Shown here: positions 22,065 to 32,514 of the stretch, one piece after another
How positions within the stretch are numbered: the first letter of the stretch is position 1
How the letters are laid out: each line of letters begins with the position of its first letter
Assembly (NCBI GenBank): GCA_035772785.1
Contig: JAOCPU010000027.1
Coordinates: 62,001-126,000, forward strand
Source: Phlebiopsis flavidoalba
Lineage: Eukaryota > Basidiomycota > Agaricomycetes > Polyporales > Phanerochaetaceae
Length of the DNA: 64,000 nt
Direction of reading: 5' to 3'
The notes under the pieces: generated by a model
Told to the model about the DNA's origin: nothing
Databases searched by the model: none
The model's input: the letters and a program-made list of their open reading frames with translations, nothing else
Program-made: the position numbers and the translations under genes

Positions 22065-22661
22065 GCTGTAATCCGACATGCGTGGACCTATGCCCCGCAA
22101 ATCCTCTTGCATCATACGCGCACCAGACTGACCAGAAATATTACCCTCTAATTTTAGATCTTGTGCTATCAACCCTCACTCACATTACGAATCTCAGCTG
22201 TTAATTTTCCTGGAAACGACCGTACTACTTCATCCAATTGTAGTTTATGCTTATGTTGTAAATGCTTCTATAGACACACTGTTTGACCTTCCGATGAAAA
22301 CTTTTTCCCGGATCGCTGTCTCCATCCATACGGAAAGACGAAAACCAATCATTGCAGATTCAGGTTGATTTCCAAGAACGACCTTTTGAGACTCGAGACG
22401 CTAAGTACTGGCACCGTTGACACGTGCGATGTCTGGCGCTTCCTCAAGAGAGTTTGCCGAATGCATGTGAAAACAGCGCTGGTACTGATGCCGACGCCGA
22501 CTTCGCCGACTGCGGTCGGCAAGTAATCCTTGCGTGACCGTTGGCTGTAAACGTTTAAACAATGGGGTCAGGTAGCACGCGCGCTCGATCAGTTTCTCTT
22601 ACCCCGCATTGTAGACCTTCGGACGACGGAAACGCACTACTGCAAGGCATAGGTGTTCACA
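22065..22661. other. Intergenic, promoter side of the next gene
   Basis: AT-moderate spacer between RAD16 and the acyl-CoA dehydrogenase gene on the same strand. No ORF, repeat or clear TATA box is visible. Confidence 0.5.
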
Positions 22662-24814
22662 ATGGCCGCAAAGCAAAGGACGTTCACCGAGCAAGAAGTT
22701 GCTCAAGTGAGTTATCCAGCGTGGAGTGCATTGCGTTTGTTACTGAGGAAGCAACATCAAACAGCACAACAAAGCGGGAGACCTGGCAAGTATGGTCAAC
22801 TTGTCGCGTCGGGCTCATTACTGAATGAGATACAGTGGATTATCATTGACTCTAAGGTGTATGACCTGTCTCGGTTTGCTGATTTTACATCCTGGTGGTT
22901 CAGGCGTTCTGTATGCAAACACTATAGGTAGGTGGCATTGGAGCGACTGTCACTATGGGGAGACCAAGCCTAATATGCTTCTCAGCTGGAAAGGACGCGA
23001 CGCAGGCCTTCTTCGGCTTGCACAGACACGAAGTGCTATTGCGTCCCCAATACGCACGGCTCCAGATTGGCACAATCGAGGGGCAGAACGAGGTCATAAA
23101 GCCGTTAGCTTCGGACGCTCTCTCGGAGGTTCCGTATGCCGAGCCTTCTTTCCTGTCCAAGGGATACTTCAGTCCGTATTACACCCAGAGTCACAGGCAG
23201 TTCCACAAGGCTGTTCGGAAGTTTATGACGGAGGTTGTGTACCCTGAAGCCGTGAAATGCGAAGAAAACGGGAAGAGAAAATATCTCAGGAGACCGTTGA
23301 CAAGCTCTGGTATGCTAGTAGATGGCGTAGCTAAGTGACAAGCTGACTTATCTTCACCTAGCGAAACGAACATCTTCGCAATGCGCCTTGGAAAGGGAAA
23401 GCATCTCGAAGGCCGTACGCTTATGGGCGGCATTATCACCCCAGAAGAATTCGATCACTTCCATGAGGTAAGCATATGTTCCACACCGTAAACATTAACT
23501 GTGAATTCACCGGCCAACCGGCCACAGCTCATCATCAATCTTGAAATCGGGCGAATGGGCACTTCGTGCCTTCGTCGATGGCCTCCTCGCTGGCGCGGCG
23601 TGATTGGCTTGCCCCCTGTGCTGAACTTTGCTTCGCCTGAAATTAAAAACAAGGTCGTCTCTGAGGTCCTTTCTGGGAAGAAATATATCTGTCTGGCCAT
23701 CACTGGTGAGAATGATAAATATACCTCCCAACCTAATCTCACCTCAAATGTACAGAGGCCTTCGCCGGGAGTGTGATGTAAGCGGCCTCCAGACCACAGC
23801 GGTCCGCGAAGGCGATGTATGGGTTATAAACGGCACCAAGAAGTGGATCACGAATGGCATGTTCGCCGACTATTTTACAGTCGGGTGTAAAACTGAGGCG
23901 AGTCTCTGTATATAAGTCAGGGCCATTGTCGCACTAACATCCTCGCAGTAAAGGGCTTACTGTCATTCTTGTACCCGAGACGACAACATCGAGACCAAGG
24001 CTATCAAGACAGCTTACTCGTCCACTGCTGGCACTGCCTATGTTACCTTCACCAACGTCCGAGTGCCCATATCTTATACACTCGGAGCAGTTGACAAAGG
24101 TCTACAAGTTATCCTCAGCAACTTCAATCACGAGCGGGTGATGATATGCGCGACGAGTCTGGGTGCTCAGAGAAGGATCCTGGAAGAGTGTCTCAAGTGG
24201 TCGAACCAGCGCATAGTCTTTGGTAAACCCCTCAACTCCCAGCCGGTCATACGAGCCAAGCTTGCGAACATGATAGCCCGCGTTGAATCCGCGCAGAACT
24301 GGATGGAGTCTATTACACACCAGATATGAATAAAGTACGTATCACTCGTTGTTTCCACATACACCGTTACTTGGAAATCTGATCAACTTCCGTGAGACAG
24401 ATGTCGTACGACGAGCAATCGGATAGACTTGCCGGTCCAATAGGCCTCCTCAAGCAGTAGGTGTCATGGATGCTATTATCCTCGTGTCTCGATATCCGAT
24501 TACCGGAAAGGGTCCTAACCTAAGCTCGTAGATTTGTGACACGCACGGGACGCGAGACAGCGGAGGATGCTACTCAGATCTTCGGCGGGCGTGGTATTAC
24601 CACTACAGGAATGGGTAAATTGGTGGAGCATGAGAACGTGAGTGGTTCTGCCTTTATCGAAATCTATCATTATCAAAGGCATCTCCGGGCTTTTGTCTAG
24701 TACCATCGAACATCCCCGTACGATGCCATTCTAGGTGGCGGCAGAGGACGTCTTGGGCGATTTGGGGTAAGGCAAGCCATGAAGAAGATGCCGAGAGGAA
24801 CGCCCCGACTGTAG
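22662..24814 (+). CDS. Cytochrome b5-acyl-CoA dehydrogenase fusion
   Basis: The ATG at 22662 opens 'MAAKQRTFTEQEVAQ'. The N-terminal cytochrome b5 fold includes 'WIIIDSKVYDLSRFAD' and the haem-ligand 'HPGGSGVLYANTIG'. The acyl-CoA dehydrogenase part begins near 23130 ('FLSKGYFSPYYTQSHRQFHK') and includes 'MGGIITPEEFDHFHE', 'CLAIT' plus 'SDVSGLQTTAVREGDVWVIN', 'GTKKWITNGMFADYF', 'ILSNFNHERVMICATSLGAQ', 'QIFGGRGITTTGMGKLVEHY' and the terminal 'MKKMPRGTPRL'. The family oxidises acyl-CoA at the alpha-beta bond with FAD. Fungi carry b5-fused versions, in which the b5 domain presumably passes electrons (inference). Introns lie near 23337, 23468, 23706, 23910, 24335 and 24460. A few indels occur. 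No peroxisomal SKL is seen. Confidence 0.9.
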
Positions 24815-25176
24815 TCTTACACCAGTGTAACCTAGGTGTCCTTCAATCGCCCTTGCTTCGTCAAAGTCTCTTTTAAAAACGCTTGGATAATTATCTAAGT
24901 TTGAGGACCATAAATATCGACAATACATGTGCCAAACACTGACTGAATCAAGAGTGTATATGACATCAAGGAGAAGAAGACCGGACACCCTTTACTCGAG
25001 AAGAAAACTGAGAAAGAAGTGCGCAACAACTCCCTGGCCTTCCATTCTCGCCCTTGGGGCACGGACTACTTAATACTGTACATCAATTGAACTGCGCACC
25101 GGCGCTCATACACGGAATACTTGACTTTCACCTTGCCACTACCTTTGCAGACCCCTAGAGTGAGGCCCCGTGGATC
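24815..25176. other. Intergenic, nothing identified
   Basis: Spacer between two plus-strand genes with no coding signal. It contains the upstream region of the deaminase gene. Confidence 0.5.
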
Positions 25177-26027
25177 ATGAATGAACACCAAAGTTACGGT
25201 ATCTCCTCAGACAGTCGCCAAACTCATGTGAAATGGATGGGCGAGGCATTGACAATGGCTAGTCTCATGCTCTTTTAGTGGTGACAGTCGTTTGGCTAAA
25301 AACCCCTGACAGGCTGAAGAAGCCCTTTCCGCAGGCGAGGTTCCCGTGGGCTGTGTATTTTGTGCGAGACGATCGCATAATCGCCTGTGCGCGTAACAGG
25401 ACCAACGAACTGCGTAACGTACGTCCCGAGGACTACGGTAATATGATTATGTGCTGACTACCAATGTTACTCAGGCGACTCGTCACGCAGAGTTGGAAGC
25501 CATCGATGAGATCCTTGCGGACCAGACCCTGACGCCGTCCCCAGTCGATCATCCACTCTCGGAGACAACTCTGTATGTGACTGTAGCAGAGCCGTGCATC
25601 TGTGTGTGCGTCGGCTCTGAGGCAACTGGGTGTCAAGGAGGTTTATTACGGATGCGGCAACGATCGCTTCGTGGTTGTGGAAGTGTATTGGGCGTAAATG
25701 AAAGGTACGGGGAGGCAGCTGAAGCTAGAGGGCCACGAATCGATGACACGTTTACCGTAAGCTTGCCGCACCCTATACACCCCACCTACAAGCCGCTGGA
25801 GGATATAATAGGGAAGAGGCCATAATGGTCCTTCGTAGGTTTTATATCACAGAAAATACGAACGGTAATTTTGTGTGCACATTTCTCTCAGATCAGGTTG
25901 CTGAACGTCACTCGCAGCTCCTATTCCAAAATCGAAAGCGAACAGAATCCTCAAGACAGAGATACTACCCCAATCAAAAAAGGGAGTGATCTATAGTCAC
26001 GAAAGTCGTGCGCGGTACACAAGATAG
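25177..26027 (+). CDS. TAD2: tRNA-specific adenosine-34 deaminase, catalytic subunit Tad2
   Basis: The chosen ATG at 25177 reads 'MNEHQSYGISSDSRQTHVKW' then 'MGEALTMA', an intron, and 'AEEALSAGEVPVGCVF'. The zinc/proton-shuttle motif 'TRHAELEAID' (His-Ala-Glu) follows after a second intron near 25418-25475. The PCxxC motif is expected at 25592-25606, where the sequence gives 'EPCIC' with a slipped frame; downstream frames give 'VYYGCGNDRF' and 'GSVLGVNE'. The C-terminus continues in another frame as 'GGYNREEAIMVLRRFYI' and 'KANRILKTEILPQSKKG'. The enzyme, with Tad3, converts A34 to inosine in tRNA anticodons, allowing wobble decoding. It is essential in yeast, so the broken motif is probably a sequence error. 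Confidence 0.88.
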
Positions 26028-26094
26028 TGTGGTACGTGTGGACATGTAAATGTGAGGTGCGGTTGTCATTCTAAATCTAACCTGGACGGTACAA

Positions 26095-27479
26095 TTAATC
26101 GAAGGGCGACATAAGGTAGTGTAACAAGTAAAATGAAGAACGAACGACTTCGCGTTCGTCAACTCCTACGTCGGGCGGCACCTTCTGCGTAATAGCCAGG
26201 GCAATGTTTTCATAGACCACAAATGTCACGCAGGTCCCAGGGAGCACTCTGACCAGATTTGTGCCGAGTCCTCTATAAAATCCGAGGAAACGCTCTTTCT
26301 CTCCACGTTCGAGTGTGATAGTCGCTTGGGATGGTAGGATATAGTTGAGTGGTAGCATTATTCTATGACATCGTTCCGGTTCAGCAGCATTTTTAACTTC
26401 TGAGCAGTAAGGTTGCTATTACCTGGAGTCTAGAGCGTACGACTTGATATGGATAGGTAAACTGCAAGGGCAAAACAGTTTGCTCGTCCCAGACATAATT
26501 GTGTAAGCAGTGTTGGACTAATAGTTGGTGAGACAAACGTATATAGAACCAATCCTCAGTACTCACGAGCTTGTCGTCGTCCGGACCGAGCTCCTTACCC
26601 TGTGCTGCAAAGAGCTTACGTTTTCGGTCGAAGCCCCAAGCCTTCATTTTTTCGTATCCCATGAACTGATAGCACCGTTGCCTACGCCCACTAGAGCCAG
26701 TGACGTGCCGCGATAGAGCCCCTTCAATCCTTCCGCTCGGTAGATAGATTTAAAGCCATCTATGCCGTCATGGCGTAAGAGAACGCATCCGGATAGTTGG
26801 AAAACGAATACGCACGTCTGAGGTTCTGATATGCATTTGGATTATCTGGGGTGGTCGTGAACATCCGAACCTTCACAACCCAGATCGGATTTGTCAGTAC
26901 CGCCGTCACAGCACCTAATAGAGAGCACAAATTACCTTTCCCCCCTTTATATTTTGTCAAAAGGGGTAATACGTACAAGCGGATGCGAACTTGCTTGAGC
27001 GGAGCATAACAAATATGTTCCGGCGGACATTTTATAGGTAGGATCTCCACCGGAAGCACGTTGTTTAAGCATGTTGTTAGCTTGAATATGAGATCAAAGT
27101 GTTGTAGTCGCATACCTTAATTCGGAGCAGGAGATCACTCACAAGAGAAAGTACAACCCCCAGCTCGAAGCATTGCCGGCAATGTTTGGGCCGAGACCTC
27201 TATATAAGCCCTTCCACCCTTGTGTTTCTTTGATAGTCCTCAGGGACAGCCCATATTTGTTGTCCAATTCCGCCCTTCGGGGGTCCTCTCTCGACTTGGA
27301 ATTTAATTTTTGAGCAGGTCTAATGGGTGCATGCAGAGCACCGCGACCACACCCGCACCAATCCCAGCACAAGCATGATCCTAAGCGGAGGAGACTCAGT
27401 TTCATTGTGCGGGTGATCAGAAAGAAACATACCAGAGCCGGATTTTGGAAAAAGCTTGCTGGAGAGGTTGTGCTCATGA
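26095..27479 (-). CDS. Mitochondrial carrier, FAD/folate transporter type (Flx1/SLC25A32)
   Basis: From the ATG at 27479 ('MSTTSPASFFQNPAL') and one intron, the first carrier repeat reads 'GIGAGVVAVLCMHPLDLLK', across a slipped frame, with the Px[DE]xx[KR] signature. It is followed by 'TQGWKGLYRGLGPNIAGNAS'. Repeat two has 'AVTAVLTNPIWVVKVRMFTT', a sequence typical of the FAD/folate/NAD carrier branch. After 'GYEKMKAWGFDRKRKLFAAQ' the third repeat contains 'TYPYQVVRSRLQ' and ends 'GFYRGLGTNLVRVLPGTCVT' and 'VVYENIA'. This places it in the mitochondrial inner membrane, importing FAD or folate-like cofactors. Exact substrate choice between FAD, folate and pyridine nucleotides is not certain. 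Several introns and frame changes. It converges on TAD2 with about 70 bp between. Confidence 0.82.
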
Positions 27480-27910
27480 AGGGTTGAACCAAGACTCGCT
27501 CGCCTCCATGACAAAACACCCACCATGAGAGTTATCTACGATTAGCCATTTATGGCCACATCGTAAGCGCGCGTTTATTATATTAGCGGCGCCCTCCTAG
27601 TCGCGCGACGTGTGTTCTACTCGTCCTCGAGCTCAACTTCAGCCCCAGGAGTCACGCTTCGGGATCACGAGTTGTTGGTGTGTAGTCTTCACTTACCTTA
27701 GGAGGTAGGCTCTTATATCAATAGTCTCAGCTGCTCAACCCCGTGTCTTACGCGTCGAGTCCTCAGGCCCGAACCTGAAATAACCGCTTTCAACAACAGT
27801 CCTTCCATACTATAAAAGAGGCATGCATGTACTTGTCAAACTCTCTACTTCCATCCGCTGCCTATACCAGCCTCGATTAATATTTTCCCATAAAATCGGC
27901 GTTTTCTACC
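27480..27910. promoter_or_regulatory. Shared divergent promoter region
   Basis: About 430 bp separates the divergent mitochondrial carrier (minus) and prolyl oligopeptidase (plus) genes. The only clear element is a TATA box facing the peptidase gene. Confidence 0.4.
27811..27818 (+). promoter_or_regulatory. TATA box of the prolyl oligopeptidase gene
   Basis: TATAAAAG lies about 95 bp before the ATG at 27911. This argues against the earlier ATG at 27823, which would leave almost no leader. Confidence 0.55.
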
Positions 27911-30900
27911 ATGCGACGAGGTATTCACCGCACGCTGTGGACCCCCCTCCAATATCCACCCACACGCTGGAGGCAAACAACGTCGATGTCTTCAAGAGTG
28001 AACGCCACGGTGAAGTCCGGGTTCCCAATCCCTTTGAGTGGCTGGAACACAATTCCACAGAGACCGAAGAATGGACAAGCGTACAGGATCGTTTTACTAG
28101 GAACTATCTCGACCAAAATCCTGACAGGGCAGAAGCTTGAGGATGAAATCAGGGCTAACAGCGATTATGCAAAGGTATCTAGATCTATGATCTGGGGCTT
28201 TCATGCCAAAGTTGTTGAGCTATAGCGAACGTTGTGGCCAGTTCTCATCGCCCAGTCTCAAGGATGACCGCCGCTGGTACTGGTATCACAATAGCGGCTT
28301 ACAGGCCCAGTCAGGTGGATTTATCATTGTGAGAGTAGGGCGAGAAATGCTCATGTTATGAACAGTCATATACAGATCGAAAGATCACAGGCTTCCAACA
28401 TTCTCAAGCGAAGACAGATTAGGAGGGGAGGTGTTCTTTTGATGTACGTGGCCCATAAAGTAGTAAGATCTACTGCTTCACACCTGACGAAAAATACTCA
28501 ATAAATACCCTCTACAATGGTCAGCCTAATCTCCTCTCTGACGACGGTACTGCATCGCTCGCCGTCACAGCCTTCTGCCCTTCTGGAAAATATTTTGCAT
28601 ACGGGATTTCGCGCTCCGTAAGTGGAACGCTCGCACGGAGATTACTACTAAACATGCGGCGTCCTAGGGAAGCGATTTTTACACCATATACGTGAGGCCT
28701 ACCTCCGCTCCGCTGGCAGGCAGTGAAACCATCCTCAGTGTCTCATGATAACGGCCGTCTGCCTGACGAGGTCAGGTTCGTCAAATTTTCGTCCGTTTGC
28801 GTGGTCACACGACTCGGAAGGCTTTTTCTACCAGGTGAGCGTCTAGTGTTTTTAGTGTAGTTCCGACCGGACATTCATGCATTCGTAGCGCTACCCAGAA
28901 CGTAGCTATCATGGTGCGGCTTCGGATGAACATTGCTGGCACTGAGACGGAGAGCGATTCAAACGCCTGACATGCTGCTTTTTATCATCGAATCGGGACA
29001 GCACAATGTGCGTCATAGTCCCAATTTTCATACAAGCGTCTCAACTAACCCTGAGCAGCAGAGGACATTCTTATTCATAAAGACGAATCCAACCCAGAAT
29101 GGTTCTTTGGGGCAGAAGTCTCCGCCGAAGATGGTCGTTATCTGATAATGACCGTTTCGAAGGATACATCCAGGGCATGTCTTGTTTACGCTACTACCTT
29201 GCTCATAGACCTCATAGCGCACATTTTCAGAGGAATCTGGTCTGGATCGCCGACCTGGAACACCGTCCCGTCGGTCAAACCTTGATATGGGGACAAGGTC
29301 ATCGATGAATTCGATTCGTCGTATAGCTAGTCAGCAGTTTGATATTTTTTTGGGCAGCGCTCTACATGGAGCTGAATCTTCTTACAGCATCGCTAACGAC
29401 GGTCCCAAATTTTACTTCATCACCAACAAGGATGCAGCAAACTATAAAGTCGTCAGCGTGGATATTGCGCAGCCTAGAGAGTGTCGCAAATTCCTCGATG
29501 TCCTTCCGGAAGATACCGAAGCAAGCCTTGAAGATGTGGTTCCAACCGATAATGATAAGCTCGCGGTCGTCTATAAGCGTGACGTCAAAGACGAAATTTA
29601 CCTCTACAATATGGAAGGCAAATACCTGGAGCGTTATAGCACCGACTTTGTTGGTGCTGCTACTGTGGTTGGGCGTCGCACACAAACCATGGTTTTTTGC
29701 CAATTTAACTGGCTTCACAAACCCAGGAATTGTAGCACGGTAGGAATTCGAGAAGCCGGCGGAAGAGAGATGGAGTGTGTATAGAACGACGTTGCTTAAA
29801 GGATTGAAGGCTGAAGATTTCGACGCACGCCAAGTTGTCGAGTTTCTCAATAAAGTCTTCCTCTTTAACTCATCGAATTTAGGTCTGGTATAAAAGCGAT
29901 GATGGTACCAGAGTGCCAATGTTCATCGTACGGCATAAAAACACGAGAGTTTGATGGAACTGCCCCTGCTATCCAGTATGGTGCGTGCGTGAAGTGCTCT
30001 GACTCGACTTGTTCATCCTGACCAATCGCAGGATATGGTGGCTTTGGAATCTCTATCGAGCCGTTCTTCAGCGCTTCAATTCTGACCGTTCTCCAACGTT
30101 ACGGTGCCATTCTAGCAGTTCCGAATATCCGAGGTGGGGGTGAATTTGGGGATAAGTGGCATCTTTCAGCTACGAAAGAGAATAAAGTGAGATTTTTCGC
30201 GACGTCCGAGACGTACAGCGTATTCTTACTACTGAATAGGTCAAATCTTTCGAGGATTTCATTGCCGCTACGTGCGTTGAATTTGATCAAGTTTTGCTTT
30301 GATCTAACCAGCAAGACTTGCAGCAAATTTCTAGTCGATAATCAGTGACGCCTCCCCGGGCAAGGTCACCATCAATGGAGGGTCTAATGGAGGTGCACAT
30401 CTTAAGACTATGCAGAAGAAGGTTGATCTCTGAACACAAGCCCAGGGTTTCTTGTTGCCGCATGTCTCAACCGTGCGCCTGAGGGCTTGCTAGGAGCCGC
30501 AATAGCTGAAGTTGGCGTACTGGAACCTATTAAAGGTGAAATGTTTCGACCGTCTTTGTTCCTGTCCGATGCTCACAGCCAATACTCACAGTTTGCAGAC
30601 TTCACGATTGGTGCGTATCTATCAGCGGTTTAACATTAGATTGAAGCTAATCGTACTATCGTTAAGGCCGGGCGTGGACGTCAGACTACGGTGACCCACA
30701 CGATCCTCACGATTTTGATTTCATTTACCCCATATCTCCGTCCTGCACAATGTGCCCACTGATCGGACGTTGCCACCTACCCTTCTTTTGACAGCAGATC
30801 GTAAGCACCCGTCGCCCTCGGGAGCATATTATTGACGTTACATGAGCGTTCTACTCAGATGATGATCGCGTCGTACCCACTGCACTCATTCAAGCACGCA

Positions 30901-31145
30901 GCTACTTTGCAACATGCATTACCACACAATCCGCATCCGTTGTTAATTCGCATCGAGAAGAAGGCGGGACATGGTGCCGGGAAATCCACGGATCAAAGGT
31001 TTGCTTGCACTATATCTCAAGGGAATTCATTGACACATAACATACACAGAATCCGGGAGCGGCCGCTGACAAGTGGGGCTTCGTCGCACAGTCTCTGGGA
31101 CTAGAGGTGAAGCATGATTCTGCATCGGATAGTGGCCCACCATGA
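27911..31145 (+). CDS. Prolyl oligopeptidase (S9A)
   Basis: From the ATG at 27911 'MRRGIHRTLWTPLQYPPTR' the protein shifts frame and continues 'NNVDVFKSERHGEVRVPNPF' and 'EWLEHNSTETEEW', the family's N-terminus. Propeller segments follow through many short introns ('KFYFITNKDAANYKVVSVDI', 'DNDKLAVVYKRDVKDEIYLY'). The hydrolase domain contains 'YGYGGFGIS' and 'AVPNIRGGGEFGDKWH', the nucleophile motif GGSNGG (about 30376-30393), 'LLTAD' joined across an intron to 'DDRVVPLHSFKHAA' (catalytic Asp), and 'KKAGHGAGKST' (catalytic His). All triad residues are present. It cleaves after Pro in short peptides in the cytosol. Basidiomycetes have housekeeping POPA, and some species have a macrocyclising POPB. 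No precursor-peptide gene is seen here, so housekeeping is likelier. Confidence 0.92.
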
Positions 31146-31510
31146 CCCGGACTATCTGTACGCCTTTTGCAGACTTGGACAGAGAGCTCCTGTGGCGTAC
31201 GCGCTGGTTTTCCATTCATCCGTGACCCGCGGTTGCAGCGAGGCCGTCACCACTGCATGCATCGACATTGCTTCGCTCGTTTCGGTCAGAAACGTATGGG
31301 ATTTTGTTCGTCGTCGTACACCGAGGTCTTAGATGTAGCTTAGCAGTCTTAGCTAACGTAGACACTGGCTGTGAGACCGTTAGGCATTCGTGTGGTTGGA
31401 CGTTCGTCAAACTAGTATCTGCCTTAGGAGTGACGTGATGTGCACAAACGCGGCAAAACAGTGTGGTCTCGCGACTGGCACGAGCGCTAAACGACTTGAC
31501 GTTGCGGAGG
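31146..31510. other. Intergenic, promoter side of the IF-3-like gene
   Basis: Short ORFs on both strands only. It is bounded by the stop of the oligopeptidase gene and the ATG of the next plus-strand gene. Confidence 0.45.
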
Positions 31511-32433
31511 ATGTTGAGAGGTAAGCCGACACCTGCGGTCGAGAAAGCACGCTGAACTCCCATCAGGTGTCAGCACCCGACCACGATTCTCAATAAAGTG
31601 CTCTGCGCTCTCAAGTCCTACTCCATCTAGCTATTGCGCTCCTGGTACTCGGTTTGCATCATTCACAAGATCACCCTCGTCTGGACCTTCCCCCAATGGA
31701 GCTGGCCCAAAGCCAGCATTGAAACCTGGTTCAAACTACAGACCTGGATCCGTTCCTAGTTCTACCGTCGGGCCTGGCTCAAGGCCTGACACTACGGCAG
31801 CCGGCCCATATTCTAGACGACAGTCGAAATCCAACGAGCCTCCGACGAAACCACGCGACGAGAAGATACCATTCAGTCGCGTATGTCTCGTCGATCCTGA
31901 CACTGGGGTACTGGGGCCTCTCACACAAACTATCCGAGGTTATCAATGCGGGTCCGTAATAGGCCTGGTCCGAAATCTCCAGAACAAAGCACGGATGGTG
32001 ACGAGGACAAGAAGGTCAAGTGGTCTTGGAAACAACGCAAATACTGCGTTGAGCTGGTGGTTGACAAGCCGACACCTATAGTTAGGGTCGTCGACCTTGG
32101 AAAGCGAGTACCAAAAGAACAAGGAAGCTGCGAAGAAGAAGAAAGAGGGTGTGGTCAAAGAGAAGGAGGTTCAGATGACATGGTCAGTTGCGCAGGGAGA
32201 CCTGGAACACAAGCTGAAGAAAGCAAGGGAGGCATTGGACGAGGGTGAAACGAGAGTAACAATTGGCTTTGCCCGCAAGAAGGGTCAGGGCTTACCCTCA
32301 TTTTTACGCGAAGAAATGGCGGTCAAGTTGCCAGGGGACCGGCAGATTCCTGGCAGACGTAGCAGAAGAGTGGAAGGAGAGAGCTGTTCTACCCAACCAC
32401 ACCGGTTTTCTCTACCTCAAAAAGAAGCCGTAA
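31511..32433 (+). CDS. Mitochondrial translation initiation factor IF-3-like (Aim23 type)
   Basis: I place the start at 31511: 'MLR', a 46-nt intron (GTAAGC to CAG), then an in-phase Arg/Ser-rich 'GVSTRPRFSIKCSALSSP' that looks like a mitochondrial presequence with no acidic residues. After a Pro/Gly/Ser linker comes 'RVCLVDPDTGVLGPLTQ', the start of the IF-3 fold. Following frame changes, 'KEVQMTWSVAQGDLEHKLKK' and 'AREALDEGETRVTIGFARKK' match the IF-3 C-domain core. The end, in another frame, reads 'WKERAVLPNHTGFLYLKKKP' with TAA at 32431. Mitochondrial IF-3 dissociates ribosomal subunits and proofreads initiation. The gene ends tail to tail with a probable mitochondrial protein. At least two indels. 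Confidence 0.85.
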
Positions 32434-32514
32434 TTCACATGAGCTAGTATACAGCAATTGGGTCCAATCATACTAAGATTGTTGACTTTACATGTGTACG
32501 GACGGGGACGGATA

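Noticed and set aside
27911..31145. Peptide macrocyclase (POPB-type) cluster
   Set aside because: No precursor-peptide ORF or other RiPP gene recognised nearby; the neighbours are housekeeping genes.
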